64,000 nucleotides of DNA. It comes from Curvivirga sp965219885 (GTDB lineage: Bacteria > Pseudomonadota > Alphaproteobacteria > UBA8366 > Aestuariispiraceae). The translations under genes were made by a program, and so were the position numbers. Below, piece after piece: positions 8,586-17,212 of this stretch. The notes beneath the pieces were generated by a model. It did no database searches. It was not told the origin of the DNA and saw only the letters and a program-made list of their open reading frames with translations. The stretch covers positions 682,001 to 746,000 of the forward strand of contig NZ_CBDCOT010000009.1 of the NCBI RefSeq assembly GCF_965219885.1. Direction: 5' to 3'. Within the stretch, counting starts at the first letter, position 1. Every line of letters starts with the position of its first letter.

Positions 8586-9533
8586 CTATCGAACGTTAAA
8601 GAAATATAATAGCCACGTCAGTGTAACAACAGAACTAACAGCTGCAACATAAATGCTGGTTGATACAACCGCCTCGCCAACGTGATATTTTGTCGCAAAC
8701 ATATATCCCATCACTCCGGGCGGTTGAGCTGCCATCAAAGTTAATAACGCCACAACAAAATAATCGAGCTCAAAGATATATGTCCCAACGATATAAACTA
8801 GAATTGGGAAGATGATAATCTTGCAAATCACGATAGATAAGGATTCCCAAAAACGCCCACGAATACCATAGCGTGTTAAACTTGACCCCAAGGCAAACAA
8901 AGCAGCAGGGATCATCGCACCTTTCATCAGTCCTGATAATGTATAAACGGCCTCAGGCATCGGGATCGACATCAGATTTACAGCTAAACCAATGACAATG
9001 CCGATAAGGATAGGGTTTTGTATAAGAGCAACAGCAATCGTTTTTACTAACTTATTTCCTGAATTCCCTGAATTTTCTTTTTTAACCCCTATTTCAAGTA
9101 ATACAGTCACAATTGTAAACAAAGTCAAACCATGCACGGATAACAAAATAAAGAATGGCAAAATCTTTTCTTCGCCAAACGCTAACAAAAACAAAGGTAA
9201 TCCCAGCAATAGGAGATTACCGAAAGCGCAGCAGAAGCCAGATATAACTTGCACGGTATAATTACGTTTAAAAATATATCGCGAAGACAAAAAACCCAAA
9301 ATGGCCACAGTAAACAAAGGCCCATAAAATGTTATGAAGAGGGAAATTGGCGGATCGGATGGAAGATCAACTTGGGAAATCACATTGAACAACATCAAAG
9401 GGGCCGCAAAATTAAAGGTAAACTTGGTTAATCCTTGTTCAGCCTGCTCACTAAACCAGCCAAGCTTATTGGCCCCAAAACCCATCATCACAATACCAAA
9501 AACTGGCAATACGATTTCTAATACAACTGTCAT
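8586..9533 (-). CDS. AEC-family (auxin efflux carrier type) permease
   Basis: The 315-residue protein has about ten hydrophobic segments, starting with TVVLEIVLPVFGIVMMGFGA and ending in a helix with VVTLTWLLYFF. The conserved GLTKFTFNFAAPLMLF segment near residue 35 and the C-terminal AAQPPGVMGYMFA segment match the AEC/malonate-permease family of inner-membrane carriers. Substrates are small organic acids or unknown. It heads the probable AEC-Nudix-VOC minus-strand set. Confidence 0.9.
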   Translation of the reverse strand: MTVVLEIVLPVFGIVMMGFGANKLGWFSEQAEQGLTKFTFNFAAPLMLFNVISQVDLPSDPPISLFITFYGPLFTVAILGFLSSRYIFKRNYTVQVISGFCCAFGNLLLLGLPLFLLAFGEEKILPFFILLSVHGLTLFTIVTVLLEIGVKKENSGNSGNKLVKTIAVALIQNPILIGIVIGLAVNLMSIPMPEAVYTLSGLMKGAMIPAALFALGSSLTRYGIRGRFWESLSIVICKIIIFPILVYIVGTYIFELDYFVVALLTLMAAQPPGVMGYMFATKYHVGEAVVSTSIYVAAVSSVVTLTWLLYFFNVR

Positions 9534-9696
9534 AAAATACCTTTAGATCAGATCGTTCCCACACCCCGGATCAAAAATCCCACTCCCAAGTGTAATTTTA
9601 TTTCCTAATTGGAACAAGCAGCTAGACAAGAAAATTCAGACAAGCACTTGATCCACAATCAATAGAATGTCATCACTGTTTCTAGAGGAGAAAGTC

Positions 9697-9945
9697 GTGC
9701 GGCATAAAGATGGCGATATAAACAGATTACGAACTTGGGGGCGGCGCCCCAGTTGTACGATCCGTTATGATCATGGAGGTTATAACGCTAGCTTTCCTAT
9801 GAATGATCATACGGTCATTGGACAATTATTTTCTGATCTGGCCAAGGAACAAGAAGAAGCAAGACGCAAGCGATTAAATCCCTACCCAAGACGATCTAAT
9901 ATCCTGCAATTTCCTGCCCGACAGCTGAAAACAGATATTTCCTAA
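9697..9945 (+). CDS. Small basic hypothetical protein, 82 aa
   Basis: I place the start at GTG 9697 because AGAGGAG (9684-9690) sits six bases ahead of it; an in-frame ATG at 9667 has no comparable site and would add ten residues. The product is rich in Arg, Lys and Asp, has no membrane helix or signal, and contains WGRRPSCTIRYDHGGYNASF followed by a helical EEARRKRLNPYPRR stretch. I do not recognise the family. It precedes the HIG1-type gene by about 130 bases. Confidence 0.55.
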   Translation: MRHKDGDINRLRTWGRRPSCTIRYDHGGYNASFPMNDHTVIGQLFSDLAKEQEEARRKRLNPYPRRSNILQFPARQLKTDIS

Positions 9946-10077
9946 AAATAGCTTAAATGGGATCCTTCTTTCTCATTGTGGTTTGTGAAAAAAACACCTA
10001 GGTTTTAAAAAGATTCCAAATAGATTTAATCTGTCTCTTTATACCAAACGTATTCAGAGACAAAGGTAGATAAATAC

Positions 10078-10284
10078 ATGAATATTTTTGCAACCATTTT
10101 AATGGCTATCGGCCTAATCGCAACACTTGTCATACTTGCAATTGGTATCATTTCCATGGCACGTGGCGGTGAGTTTAATGACCGTTGGTCCAACCGCCTA
10201 ATGCGCTACCGTATTGTTGCCCAAGCCTTTGCAATTGCTATGTTTATGTTGGGCCTTTACCTCATGAAAAATGGTGGTAACTAA
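10078..10284 (+). CDS. HIG1-domain twin-transmembrane protein
   Basis: The 68-residue product has two hydrophobic helices (about 4-27 and 48-62) around the loop SMARGGEFNDRWSNRLMRYRI. This is the pattern of the hypoxia-induced (HIG1) domain, which in mitochondria and alphaproteobacteria is linked to respiratory-chain assembly or regulation. The N..S.R.M..R.. loop is the family hallmark. It is followed 24 bases later by the cobalamin adenosyltransferase gene; HIG1, this adenosyltransferase and etfBA are commonly neighbours in alphaproteobacteria, from memory. Confidence 0.85.
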   Translation: MNIFATILMAIGLIATLVILAIGIISMARGGEFNDRWSNRLMRYRIVAQAFAIAMFMLGLYLMKNGGN

Positions 10285-10308
10285 AAATAACAAAAGGGTC
10301 AGGCAGTT

Positions 10309-10887
10309 ATGGTCAGCTTAACAAAAATCTATACCCGTGGCGGTGATAAAGGCGAAACATCTTTAGGCGATGGATCCCGCCGTTCCAAAGCCAACTTGCG
10401 TGTAGAAGCATATGGTACTGTAGATGAAGCCAATTCATGTGTTGGCTTAATACGTCTTCACACAACAGGTGAAATTGATGCCCTATTGGGCAACATTCAA
10501 AATGACCTTTTCGATTTAGGAGCCGACCTTTGTCGACCAGAAGGCGACGAAGCAAAAAATCCTGAAAAAGCTGCGGCGGCGCTACGTATCTCCGCGACCC
10601 AAGTGGAAGCCATCGAAACTGCATGCGACAAATTTAATGAAGATCTAGCAGACCTGACGAGTTTTATTTTACCAGGCGGCTCTGACGCTGGAGCTTATAT
10701 GCATCTGGCGCGCACGGTTACACGCCGCGCAGAAAGATTATGTGTCGCACTGGCTGACGAGGAAACCGTTAATCCAGAAGCTGTCAAATATTTGAACCGT
10801 CTTTCTGACCTTTTCTTTGTCTTAAGCCGTTATTGCAATGACAAGGGTAAGAATGATGTGTTATGGGTTCCCGGTGCCAATCGTTAG
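10309..10887 (+). CDS. PduO-type cob(I)alamin adenosyltransferase
   Basis: The 192-residue product begins KIYTRGGDKGETSLGDG, the ATP-binding signature of PduO-type corrinoid adenosyltransferases, and continues with VEAYGTVDEANSCVG. Later motifs TRRAERL near residue 140 and YLNRLSDLFFVLSRY near 165 complete the family. It transfers the adenosyl group of ATP to cob(I)alamin to make coenzyme B12, used for example by methylmalonyl-CoA mutase. Length is normal. It lies between the HIG1 gene and an uncharacterised two-helix protein, all on the plus strand. Confidence 0.93.
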   Translation: MVSLTKIYTRGGDKGETSLGDGSRRSKANLRVEAYGTVDEANSCVGLIRLHTTGEIDALLGNIQNDLFDLGADLCRPEGDEAKNPEKAAAALRISATQVEAIETACDKFNEDLADLTSFILPGGSDAGAYMHLARTVTRRAERLCVALADEETVNPEAVKYLNRLSDLFFVLSRYCNDKGKNDVLWVPGANR

Positions 10888-10918
10888 GCATTCCCCATAA
10901 CTAAAACAAGATCAAAAC

Positions 10919-11200
10919 ATGACATCTGAAACTACTGAAATTGTCTCCTCACCTGCCCAAATCGCATTATTCATTTTGCTAGGTGGATTTATCTTTGCCG
11001 CTGTGGCCTGCCAATTTTTTGCCATGCGCCATCGCAGTAAAGATTGGCTTCAATTTGTGCATAAAGATTCCATGTTTAAAAATAAAGACCTTGCTTACAC
11101 AGAAACAGGTATGAAATTTATACGGGCCCAAAAATACCTTGCGATTGCGGCAATGGCTACAGGCCTTATACTTGCCATGATCAGCGGTGATAACATCTAA
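10919..11200 (+). CDS. Two-helix membrane protein, unknown function
   Basis: The 93-residue product has one hydrophobic helix at about 17-36 (IALFILLGGFIFAAVACQFF) and a second at about 74-89 (YLAIAAMATGLILAMI), with a polar loop between. The family is unknown to me. It is 31 bases downstream of the adenosyltransferase gene and 8 bases upstream of the next coding start, so it is likely part of the same transcript. Confidence 0.65.
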   Translation: MTSETTEIVSSPAQIALFILLGGFIFAAVACQFFAMRHRSKDWLQFVHKDSMFKNKDLAYTETGMKFIRAQKYLAIAAMATGLILAMISGDNI

Positions 11201-11208
11201 ACAGCCTC

Positions 11209-12024
11209 ATGATTTTAGAAATACTTTCATATCTAACCAGCCCTGCCCCCAAATGGGCAAAAAAACTTGGTTACCTCACAGAAAGTATTGGCATAGAGGC
11301 CCGTTATGAAAGATGTAAAAAAGCATGGGAAAGCCATTTAGAAAATTCCAAGCAAGCTATCCTAGATGCAGCTGAAACATGTAAGCTTAAACGCACAGCA
11401 CTCATTGTCGGGTCAGGTCCCGGTTATGATTTACCGCTAGAAGAATTGGCGATAGAGTTCAACACAATTATTCTTTTGGACGCGGTGCACCCGAGATGCA
11501 TGAAGTCACGCGTGAAAAAACTTCATAAAAAAATCGGACATGAAAAAGTTATCCTATTTTCAGGCGATATTACGGAACTTTGTGATCGTTTAATCCAACA
11601 TCCAAATCAGATTCCTGTTGTTGGTTTACCAAGCCTCTATCACGGATTTCCGGATATTGACTTGGTCGTTTCTTTAAACATCGCCAGCCAACTTTCGATT
11701 AGCCCGACAACATGGCTTCAAACCCATGGGGTAGATAATGATGAAGCCATTACAAAATTTGGTCATGATCTGGTAACAGCCCATCTTCAATGGATGTTAA
11801 AATTTGAAAAGGCGGTAAAACTCTTAATTTGCGACCGCCAATGGACAACAAAGGAAATATTGCAAGGTCGCGTACTAGAACGTATTGATCCACTAGATGG
11901 TGTTAAGATGCCGCGTCCCGATAAGTTATGGAACTGGCAAATTTGTCCTGTAGAGGAAATGCCAAAGGCAGACCAAGCCGCCAATCTATCCCGCGAAAAC
12001 GTGGTCGGCGCACATATTCTTTAA
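11209..12024 (+). CDS. Putative SAM-dependent methyltransferase-like protein
   Basis: The 271-residue product contains ALIVGSGPGYDLPL near residue 65, a glycine-rich loop typical of class I SAM-binding folds, followed by a strand ending in an acidic residue (IILLDAVHP) about 25 residues on. DLVVSLNIASQLSI near 150 fits the fourth strand. There is no signal peptide. I do not recognise a subfamily or substrate. The start has no strong ribosome-binding site and follows the previous stop by only eight bases, consistent with translational coupling. Confidence 0.65.
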   Translation: MILEILSYLTSPAPKWAKKLGYLTESIGIEARYERCKKAWESHLENSKQAILDAAETCKLKRTALIVGSGPGYDLPLEELAIEFNTIILLDAVHPRCMKSRVKKLHKKIGHEKVILFSGDITELCDRLIQHPNQIPVVGLPSLYHGFPDIDLVVSLNIASQLSISPTTWLQTHGVDNDEAITKFGHDLVTAHLQWMLKFEKAVKLLICDRQWTTKEILQGRVLERIDPLDGVKMPRPDKLWNWQICPVEEMPKADQAANLSRENVVGAHIL

Positions 12025-12102
12025 AATTTTCTCGGATAAATTGAAAAACAGCTCAAACCCTTTCATTATGACTTTAGGATAAACGTCTTAGGATTTTGAA
12101 AC

Positions 12103-12723
12103 ATGCTGAAACGCTTCATAATTGCAATTATGCTTATTCCAACTACTTTGGTTGGGATCTACTTTATTGCACAATTTACGCAGCCTGATCCTGAAAATAT
12201 CAACGATCCGAAAATCGCAATGCGTATTGGTGAGAAATATGCATCCCGCCACTATCCATTATATGACGGATTAAAAGCACAACCATATTTTGAACGTGCA
12301 CGCGAACTAGGAGAAAAAGCCGCCAGTGCCTATCTTGCCCATATTTACTATATCACATTACCTCCGGAAGAAGCTTGCTCTAAAGCGCTTACCCTTGGAG
12401 AGGAAGCCCAAGGAACCTCACAAGCAGGCAGAGGCAGTTATTTCTTAGGCCTTGCGTATTACGAAGATAAATGTGGATTCAATGATATAGATAAAGCCAT
12501 GGGTTATTTTCTTCAATCAACAGAGCAAGGCTCAACCTTCGCCTATTGGGCGTTGGCAACAATATATGAAAATGAAAAAGTTGATTTGCCTAAAGCTAAG
12601 CATTGGAATGAATTGATGCAGAAAGAGGCCGATAAAATTTCTTCTGAAATCGAAATTAGTTATAAAATCACAAATTTCACCAAAGAAGTTCTAAATTGGT
12701 ATATGGAACTACTCGATAGTTAG
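12103..12723 (+). CDS. Sel1/TPR-like repeat protein with N-terminal anchor
   Basis: The 206-residue product has an N-terminal hydrophobic segment (residues 5-24) that may be an uncleaved anchor or a signal peptide. It then has Sel1-like helical repeats such as AYLAHIYYITLPPEEACSKAL, SYFLGLAYYEDKCGFND and AYWALATIYENEKVDLPKAK. Such repeats usually mediate protein-protein contacts in the periplasm. No enzymatic motif is visible. It stands between the methyltransferase-like gene and the convergent broken peptidoglycan-binding gene. Confidence 0.7.
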   Translation: MLKRFIIAIMLIPTTLVGIYFIAQFTQPDPENINDPKIAMRIGEKYASRHYPLYDGLKAQPYFERARELGEKAASAYLAHIYYITLPPEEACSKALTLGEEAQGTSQAGRGSYFLGLAYYEDKCGFNDIDKAMGYFLQSTEQGSTFAYWALATIYENEKVDLPKAKHWNELMQKEADKISSEIEISYKITNFTKEVLNWYMELLDS

Positions 12724-12747
12724 TATATATCGAGCAGAATTAACCAT

Positions 12748-13312
12748 CTAAACCTGACATCCTAAACTCATTGCTGCCGACAACCGGGACAATAGTTGAG
12801 AACCGGATAATCCAACAGCAGCTTTTAAAACGACATCTATATCAGAAGCAATACCTGCAATTTCCTTGATTGATTTTGCTTCAGAGACATTTTCTTCCGC
12901 TTTTGATTGAAGCCCCTTAATCTTAAATTTCAATTCCTTCATTTCTTCGTATGAACGGTTCAATCGTTGAGTAATCTCAGTACAACCCTCATCTTGGCCT
13001 TCTCCTGGCCCTGGCATGACCACAGGTAAGTCTGGACCAGGCTTTCCTGGATGGGACTGCAGGGCTTTTTCTGTTTCACCGCCTAGCTTCATTACACCAT
13101 CAACTTTTAATTTTTTGGCGACCTGAAATTTCTTAATACCATCAAACATCGGTTGATCCGGCATATCATGCCAAACCATAGGATGGCATATCCATAAAAC
13201 CGAATTTATGAAGTTTCATCTTCACATTTAAAGTATCTTCTGGATCGGCTGGGCTATCTTTAGCCAATGTTGATTTTAGAGAAAATATATTTTTATTCAC
13301 TATATGTTCCAT
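12748..13312 (-). pseudogene. Peptidoglycan-binding-type protein, split by a frameshift
   Basis: Two adjoining minus-strand frames look like halves of one protein. The first (13312 to stop at 13166, 48 aa) ends KMKLHKFGFMDMPSYGLA. The second reads MPDQPMFDGIKKFQ and then KVDGVMKLGGETEKAL, which is the core of a peptidoglycan-binding-like domain that normally continues directly from a segment like the first. Removing one base around 13166-13170 would restore a single frame of about 187 codons. The C-terminal half is a charged helical stretch ending LLSRLSAAMSLGCQV. The site is not a recognisable slippery sequence. An ATG one base after the TGA could allow re-initiation, so a split two-part product is an alternative to a pseudogene. 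Confidence 0.7.
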
Positions 13313-13744
13313 TATTAGAGTTACCAATCGATCTTCAGCGCAAAATTTGAACTTTCCGAAGATCAGCTTAGAAAAATATTTATAGAGGGAATATCCATAG
13401 ACTCTGCCCTATTATCAAAAAGATAGGAAAATCATATTTCGAGTCATTGAAATACTTTCTATAGAACAAAAATAGAATATTGTCAATAAAATTAGAACAA
13501 ATAAGGATCTTTTTGTTTTATCTTTATATTCATACTTATTTTCGGACCGTAAAATTCATTCTAAAAAGAGATAATCGATGATAAAAATTTTGACTGATTG
13601 CGTCACTGAAATCACCAAACACGTCACAGAGAAAATATTCTAGAGATTCACTAATCTTCTTACTTGACTTGGCTTAAATTGGATGCAAGATCACTTCCCG
13701 TTACGCCCAAAATCTATGGCTAAGTTTAGTGTGAGGAATTGACC
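13313..13744. other. Intergenic gap upstream of etfB
   Basis: This 432-base AT-rich stretch holds the start region of the broken peptidoglycan-binding gene and the leader of etfB. A possible 21-codon reading frame starts at 13577, but nothing supports its translation. A weak promoter-like pair is listed separately. I see no RNA gene or repeat. Confidence 0.5.
13664..13691 (+). promoter_or_regulatory. Possible etfB promoter
   Basis: TTGACT (13664-13669) is a good -35 match. CAAGAT (13686-13691), 16 bases on, is a weak -10. The etfB start lies 53 bases further downstream. Confidence 0.3.
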
Positions 13745-14494
13745 ATGAAGGTTCTCGTTCCAGTTAAACGCGTAGTTGACTACAACGTTAAAGTACGTGT
13801 GAAAGCTGACCAAAGCGGAGTTGAAACCGCTAATGTCAAAATGTCTATGAACCCGTTTGACGAAATTGCTGTTGAAGAAGCAATTCGTATGAAAGAAGCA
13901 GGTAAAGCAGACGAAATCGTTGCCGTATCCATCGGTGCTGCACAAGCACAGGAAACATTGCGTACAGCATTGGCAATGGGCGCGGATCGCGCGATCCTGA
14001 TCGAAACAGACGAATTGGTAGAGCCATTGGCTGTTGCTAAATTGTTGAAAGCGGTAATGGACGAAGAAAATCCAGGCATCGTATTGCTCGGTAAACAAGC
14101 AATCGACGACGACAGCAACCAGACAGCTCAAATGTTGGGTGCGTTGACAGGTTGGCCACAAGCAACATTCGTTTCTAAAATCGAACTAGGTGATGGTTCT
14201 TTGGAAGCAACACGTGAAGTAGATGGCGGTTTGGAAACAATTAAAGTGAACATGCCAGCAGTTGTTTCTGTTGACCTTCGCTTGAATGAACCTCGCTACG
14301 CATCTTTGCCAAACATCATGAAAGCAAAGAAAAAGCCATTGGATACAAAATCCGCTGCGGATTATGGCGTAGATGTAACACCACGTTTGAAAACAATCAA
14401 AGTTACCGAGCCTGAAGCACGCGCCGGTGGCATTATTGTTGGCTCTGTCGCTGAATTGGTCGACAAGCTTAAAAACGAAGCTAAAGTTCTGTAA
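13745..14494 (+). CDS. etfB: Electron transfer flavoprotein beta subunit
   Basis: I place the start at ATG 13745, with GAGGA (13733-13737) seven bases upstream, rather than the TTG at 13739. The 249-residue product begins MKVLVPVKRVVDYNVKVRVK and contains NPFDEIAVEEAIRMKEAG and the family signature VDLRLNEPRYASLPNIMKAKKKP near residue 180 (in pieces). EtfB and EtfA form the soluble FAD/AMP heterodimer that takes electrons from acyl-CoA and other dehydrogenases and passes them to ETF-ubiquinone oxidoreductase. Codon use here is less AT-rich and more regular than in neighbouring lipoprotein genes, as expected for a highly expressed gene. etfA follows 14 bases later. Confidence 0.95.
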   Translation: MKVLVPVKRVVDYNVKVRVKADQSGVETANVKMSMNPFDEIAVEEAIRMKEAGKADEIVAVSIGAAQAQETLRTALAMGADRAILIETDELVEPLAVAKLLKAVMDEENPGIVLLGKQAIDDDSNQTAQMLGALTGWPQATFVSKIELGDGSLEATREVDGGLETIKVNMPAVVSVDLRLNEPRYASLPNIMKAKKKPLDTKSAADYGVDVTPRLKTIKVTEPEARAGGIIVGSVAELVDKLKNEAKVL

Positions 14495-14508
14495 GGGGAG
14501 GCTGAATA

Positions 14509-15441
14509 ATGTCTAACTTGATTATTGCTGAACACGATGGTTCTGAAATCAAAGGCGCTACCTTGCATGCAGTAACAGCAGCACAAGCTGCTGGTGGCGA
14601 CATCACAGTTGCAGTTATCGGTTCTGGTTGCGGAGCAGCTGCGGAAGCAGCAGCTAAAATCGCAGGCGTATCCAAAGTATTGGTTGCTGATAGCGCAGAA
14701 TATGAAAAGCAATTGGCTGAAAACGTTGCACCTGCAATCGTTAAAATGGCTGACAGCTTCAGCCATGTATGGGCGCCTGCAACAACTTCTGCAAAAAACA
14801 CAATGCCACGTGTTGCTGCATTGTTGGATGTACAACAAATTTCTGAAGTAACTGCAGTTCAATCTGCAACAACTTTTGAACGTCCAATCTATGCTGGTAA
14901 CGCAGTTGCAACAGTTGAATCTGCTGAAAGCAAAAACATCATCACAGTTCGTACAACAGCTTTCGAAGCTGCAGCGGCTGAAGGTGGTTCTGCAGCGGTT
15001 GAAGCTGTGGACGCAACAGGCGATGCAGGTCTGTCTTCTTTCCTACGTGAAGAAGTGACAGAATCTGATCGTCCAGAATTAACATCTGCGAAAATCGTTG
15101 TTTCCGGTGGTCGTGGTATGGGTTCCGGCGAAAACTTCGCAATGCTTGACAAAGTTGCTGATAAACTTGGTGCGGCTGTGGGTGCATCCCGTGCAGCTGT
15201 TGACGCTGGCTATGTGCCAAACGACTACCAAGTTGGTCAAACAGGTAAAGTTGTTGCACCTGAATTGTATATCGCTGTTGGTATTTCCGGTGCGATCCAG
15301 CATTTGGCAGGTATGAAAGACTCTAAAGTTATTGTTGCTATCAACAAAGACGAAGAGGCACCAATCTTCCAAGTTGCTGACTACGGCCTAGTGGCTGACT
15401 TGTTCGACGCTGTTCCTGAATTGGAAGGCGCACTAGACTAA
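14509..15441 (+). CDS. etfA: Electron transfer flavoprotein alpha subunit
   Basis: The 310-residue product has the typical EtfA layout: an N-terminal Rossmann-like half and a C-terminal FAD-binding domain starting at VVSGGRGMGSGENF near residue 197, with GASRAAVDAGYVPNDYQVGQTG, followed by LYIAVGISGAIQHLAGM and VAINKDEEAPIFQVADYG. These contact FAD. A GGGGAGG ribosome-binding site precedes the ATG. It pairs with EtfB and is followed by a strong terminator, so etfBA forms a closed two-gene unit, separated here from the 3-hydroxybutyryl-CoA dehydrogenase gene that often follows it. Confidence 0.95.
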   Translation: MSNLIIAEHDGSEIKGATLHAVTAAQAAGGDITVAVIGSGCGAAAEAAAKIAGVSKVLVADSAEYEKQLAENVAPAIVKMADSFSHVWAPATTSAKNTMPRVAALLDVQQISEVTAVQSATTFERPIYAGNAVATVESAESKNIITVRTTAFEAAAAEGGSAAVEAVDATGDAGLSSFLREEVTESDRPELTSAKIVVSGGRGMGSGENFAMLDKVADKLGAAVGASRAAVDAGYVPNDYQVGQTGKVVAPELYIAVGISGAIQHLAGMKDSKVIVAINKDEEAPIFQVADYGLVADLFDAVPELEGALD

Positions 15442-15475
15442 TCCGTTAGTCTACAAGTCAAAGCGACAAAGAATT

Positions 15476-15512
15476 AAGCCGCGTTGGAGTTTATCCAGCG
15501 CGGCTTTTTTAT
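15476..15512 (+). terminator. Rho-independent terminator after etfA
   Basis: AAGCCGCG pairs with CGCGGCTT, and the stem extends through TGGA/TCCA with one wobble, closed by GTTTA. TTTTTT follows. A closely similar hairpin recurs at 16388-16423. Confidence 0.9.
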
Positions 15513-15568
15513 TTGCATCTCAAAAAGAACAAACCTATCTTTCCCTTCAACTATAGGGGGAAGAAAAT

Positions 15569-16381
15569 ATGTTTAGATTGTTTAATGCAATTATTCCGGC
15601 TCTCATACTGGTTGCTTGTCAAACGACTTTAGATCCTGCAAAAGTTGCATTGATTCCAACGAAAGATTCATTCTTTGAGAAACAATATGAATCTTTTACT
15701 TCTGAGAGCACACCTATCAATTACCCCATCTCGGTCCTTCAGAAATCACACCTTCCCACAAAGGCCAAATTAGATGTGTTTAGCATCATTAATGTAAGCA
15801 CTTCCATAAAAACTAACCAAGCTTTTAACCTTCAAGGAGATTTAACTCGTACAAGGACGGAAAATACTATTATTGATACATATGGTTTCTATGAACTATA
15901 TGGCAAAACAAATGATACATTGTTTCGCGCGACTAAAGACACCCCTCTAAAAATCAAGTACCAAGAAGAGCTAGAAAGCAAAAAATTTACTTCAGAAAAA
16001 AACATCCTTCTCCTGCCCTTCGCACATACAAATTCTTTACTTTCAAATCTGACAACAGGGTCAACAATTAAAATATCTGACCTCAAGTTCAAAGAAGATG
16101 AAAGATTTACACTGGATCTTCAACAAACATTAACCGTAGTTGGATCTGTAAAATTCAAAAGAAAAGAGGCTATTTTATTTGAGCTTAATGGGGAAGGATA
16201 TCAATTTCTTTTGAACCTTGGACATCGCCATCCTGTAACTCAAACTGGCTTTATGATTTTAGATCAAACATCTGGGCAAATCCTTTACTACATCTCACAT
16301 ATTGCAAACACTGACTCATCAAAAATGTGGTATTGGGAAATGCATTCACAGCTAGAAAATTTTGTTAATTATACTCCCTAA
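15569..16381 (+). CDS. Lipoprotein, first of a tandem paralogous pair
   Basis: The 270-residue product has a lipoprotein signal with lipobox LVAC and acylated Cys17. The rest is beta-rich and lacks recognisable catalytic motifs. Its C-terminal part (KFKRKEAILFELNGEG, then TGFMILDQTSGQILYYIS) aligns by eye with the next gene (SKFLNRDVIILSIHGDG, then QGYAIVDIKTSQVLFQKS), so they are paralogues. The leader GGGGGAAG before the ATG is also shared. I do not recognise the family. It is AT-rich compared with etfBA. Confidence 0.75.
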   Translation: MFRLFNAIIPALILVACQTTLDPAKVALIPTKDSFFEKQYESFTSESTPINYPISVLQKSHLPTKAKLDVFSIINVSTSIKTNQAFNLQGDLTRTRTENTIIDTYGFYELYGKTNDTLFRATKDTPLKIKYQEELESKKFTSEKNILLLPFAHTNSLLSNLTTGSTIKISDLKFKEDERFTLDLQQTLTVVGSVKFKRKEAILFELNGEGYQFLLNLGHRHPVTQTGFMILDQTSGQILYYISHIANTDSSKMWYWEMHSQLENFVNYTP

Positions 16382-16387
16382 AACAAA

Positions 16388-16423
16388 AAAGCCACGCTGA
16401 CTTTATTCAGCGCGGCTTTTTTA
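16388..16423 (+). terminator. Rho-independent terminator, near copy of the etfA terminator
   Basis: GCC-CGCTGA pairs with TCAGCG-GGC with one mismatch, and TTTTTT follows. The right arm plus T-run is nearly identical to the etfA terminator, suggesting it was duplicated together with the lipoprotein gene. Confidence 0.85.
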
Positions 16424-16483
16424 TTGTTTAAATACATAAACATACTTACCTTTGAACAATCAAAACACTGGGGGAAGTTCAAA

Positions 16484-17209
16484 ATGCGCAATTCATTCTT
16501 TTTAACAATTATTCTCTTATTTCTTACCGCATGCGTTACAAATACATCGTTGCAAAATGATGACTTTACCTATCAAGGTAATGTGAATGAAATAACTGAA
16601 CCCCTAGAACTATTCTTCACGGCGCATCCATTAACTGACATTGAATACAATATAACAGGACATATGGGTAAGCAGTTTTTTTCATTTGAGGCAAATGGTA
16701 CCGTTATTCGCAGAAAAGTAGTTGATGCATTTGTCGACAATATAAAATTAAATCAAATGAAATCTTTTCCCAAAAAAATGTTGCCCTCTAGTATGACACA
16801 AAGTGTAAATAATCTTTGGTATGATAAGTCCGGTAATCTTACTAATCCACATATAAGAGGTAATCATATTCTAATAGGCCTAAGCTTTTTACCAGACCTA
16901 CCAAAGTCCGTGAAAACAGGTACCGAAATTCATACATTTCCTGTTCCAGAAGATGCCGAATTCCAGATTGACCAAATTGCGATTGTTGAAGGAAAGTCGA
17001 AATTTCTTAATCGTGATGTTATTATCCTATCCATTCACGGAGATGGAAAAATAAATTTTGATGCAGCTGCCCCATCCGTTCGTAAACAAGGATATGCCAT
17101 TGTTGACATTAAAACGTCGCAGGTTCTTTTTCAAAAATCAATTATTGAATCAATTAACAGCAATCCATCACTAACAATAGAATTTAAATCAGAACATGAT
17201 CAATTTTAA
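16484..17209 (+). CDS. Lipoprotein, second of a tandem paralogous pair
   Basis: I place the start at ATG 16484, which has GGGGGAAG a few bases upstream; the open frame extends back to a TTG at 16424 inside the preceding terminator region, which is unlikely. The 241-residue product has a lipobox LTAC with Cys17 and no catalytic motif. It shares the C-terminal pattern of the preceding lipoprotein (a G-T-E/T-I turn, then an F-x-R/K-x-x-I-L core and a final strand) but is otherwise divergent, so the duplication is old. Its function is unknown. Confidence 0.75.
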   Translation: MRNSFFLTIILLFLTACVTNTSLQNDDFTYQGNVNEITEPLELFFTAHPLTDIEYNITGHMGKQFFSFEANGTVIRRKVVDAFVDNIKLNQMKSFPKKMLPSSMTQSVNNLWYDKSGNLTNPHIRGNHILIGLSFLPDLPKSVKTGTEIHTFPVPEDAEFQIDQIAIVEGKSKFLNRDVIILSIHGDGKINFDAAAPSVRKQGYAIVDIKTSQVLFQKSIIESINSNPSLTIEFKSEHDQF

Positions 17210-17212
17210 CAA

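Noticed and set aside
13577..13642. A 21-codon frame upstream of etfB
   Set aside because: No ribosome-binding site of note and no lipobox or leader-peptide features.
14362..15372. Several antisense and alternate-frame open frames inside etfA and etfB
   Set aside because: These come from the strong codon bias of two well-conserved genes; no independent start site or recognisable domain is seen.
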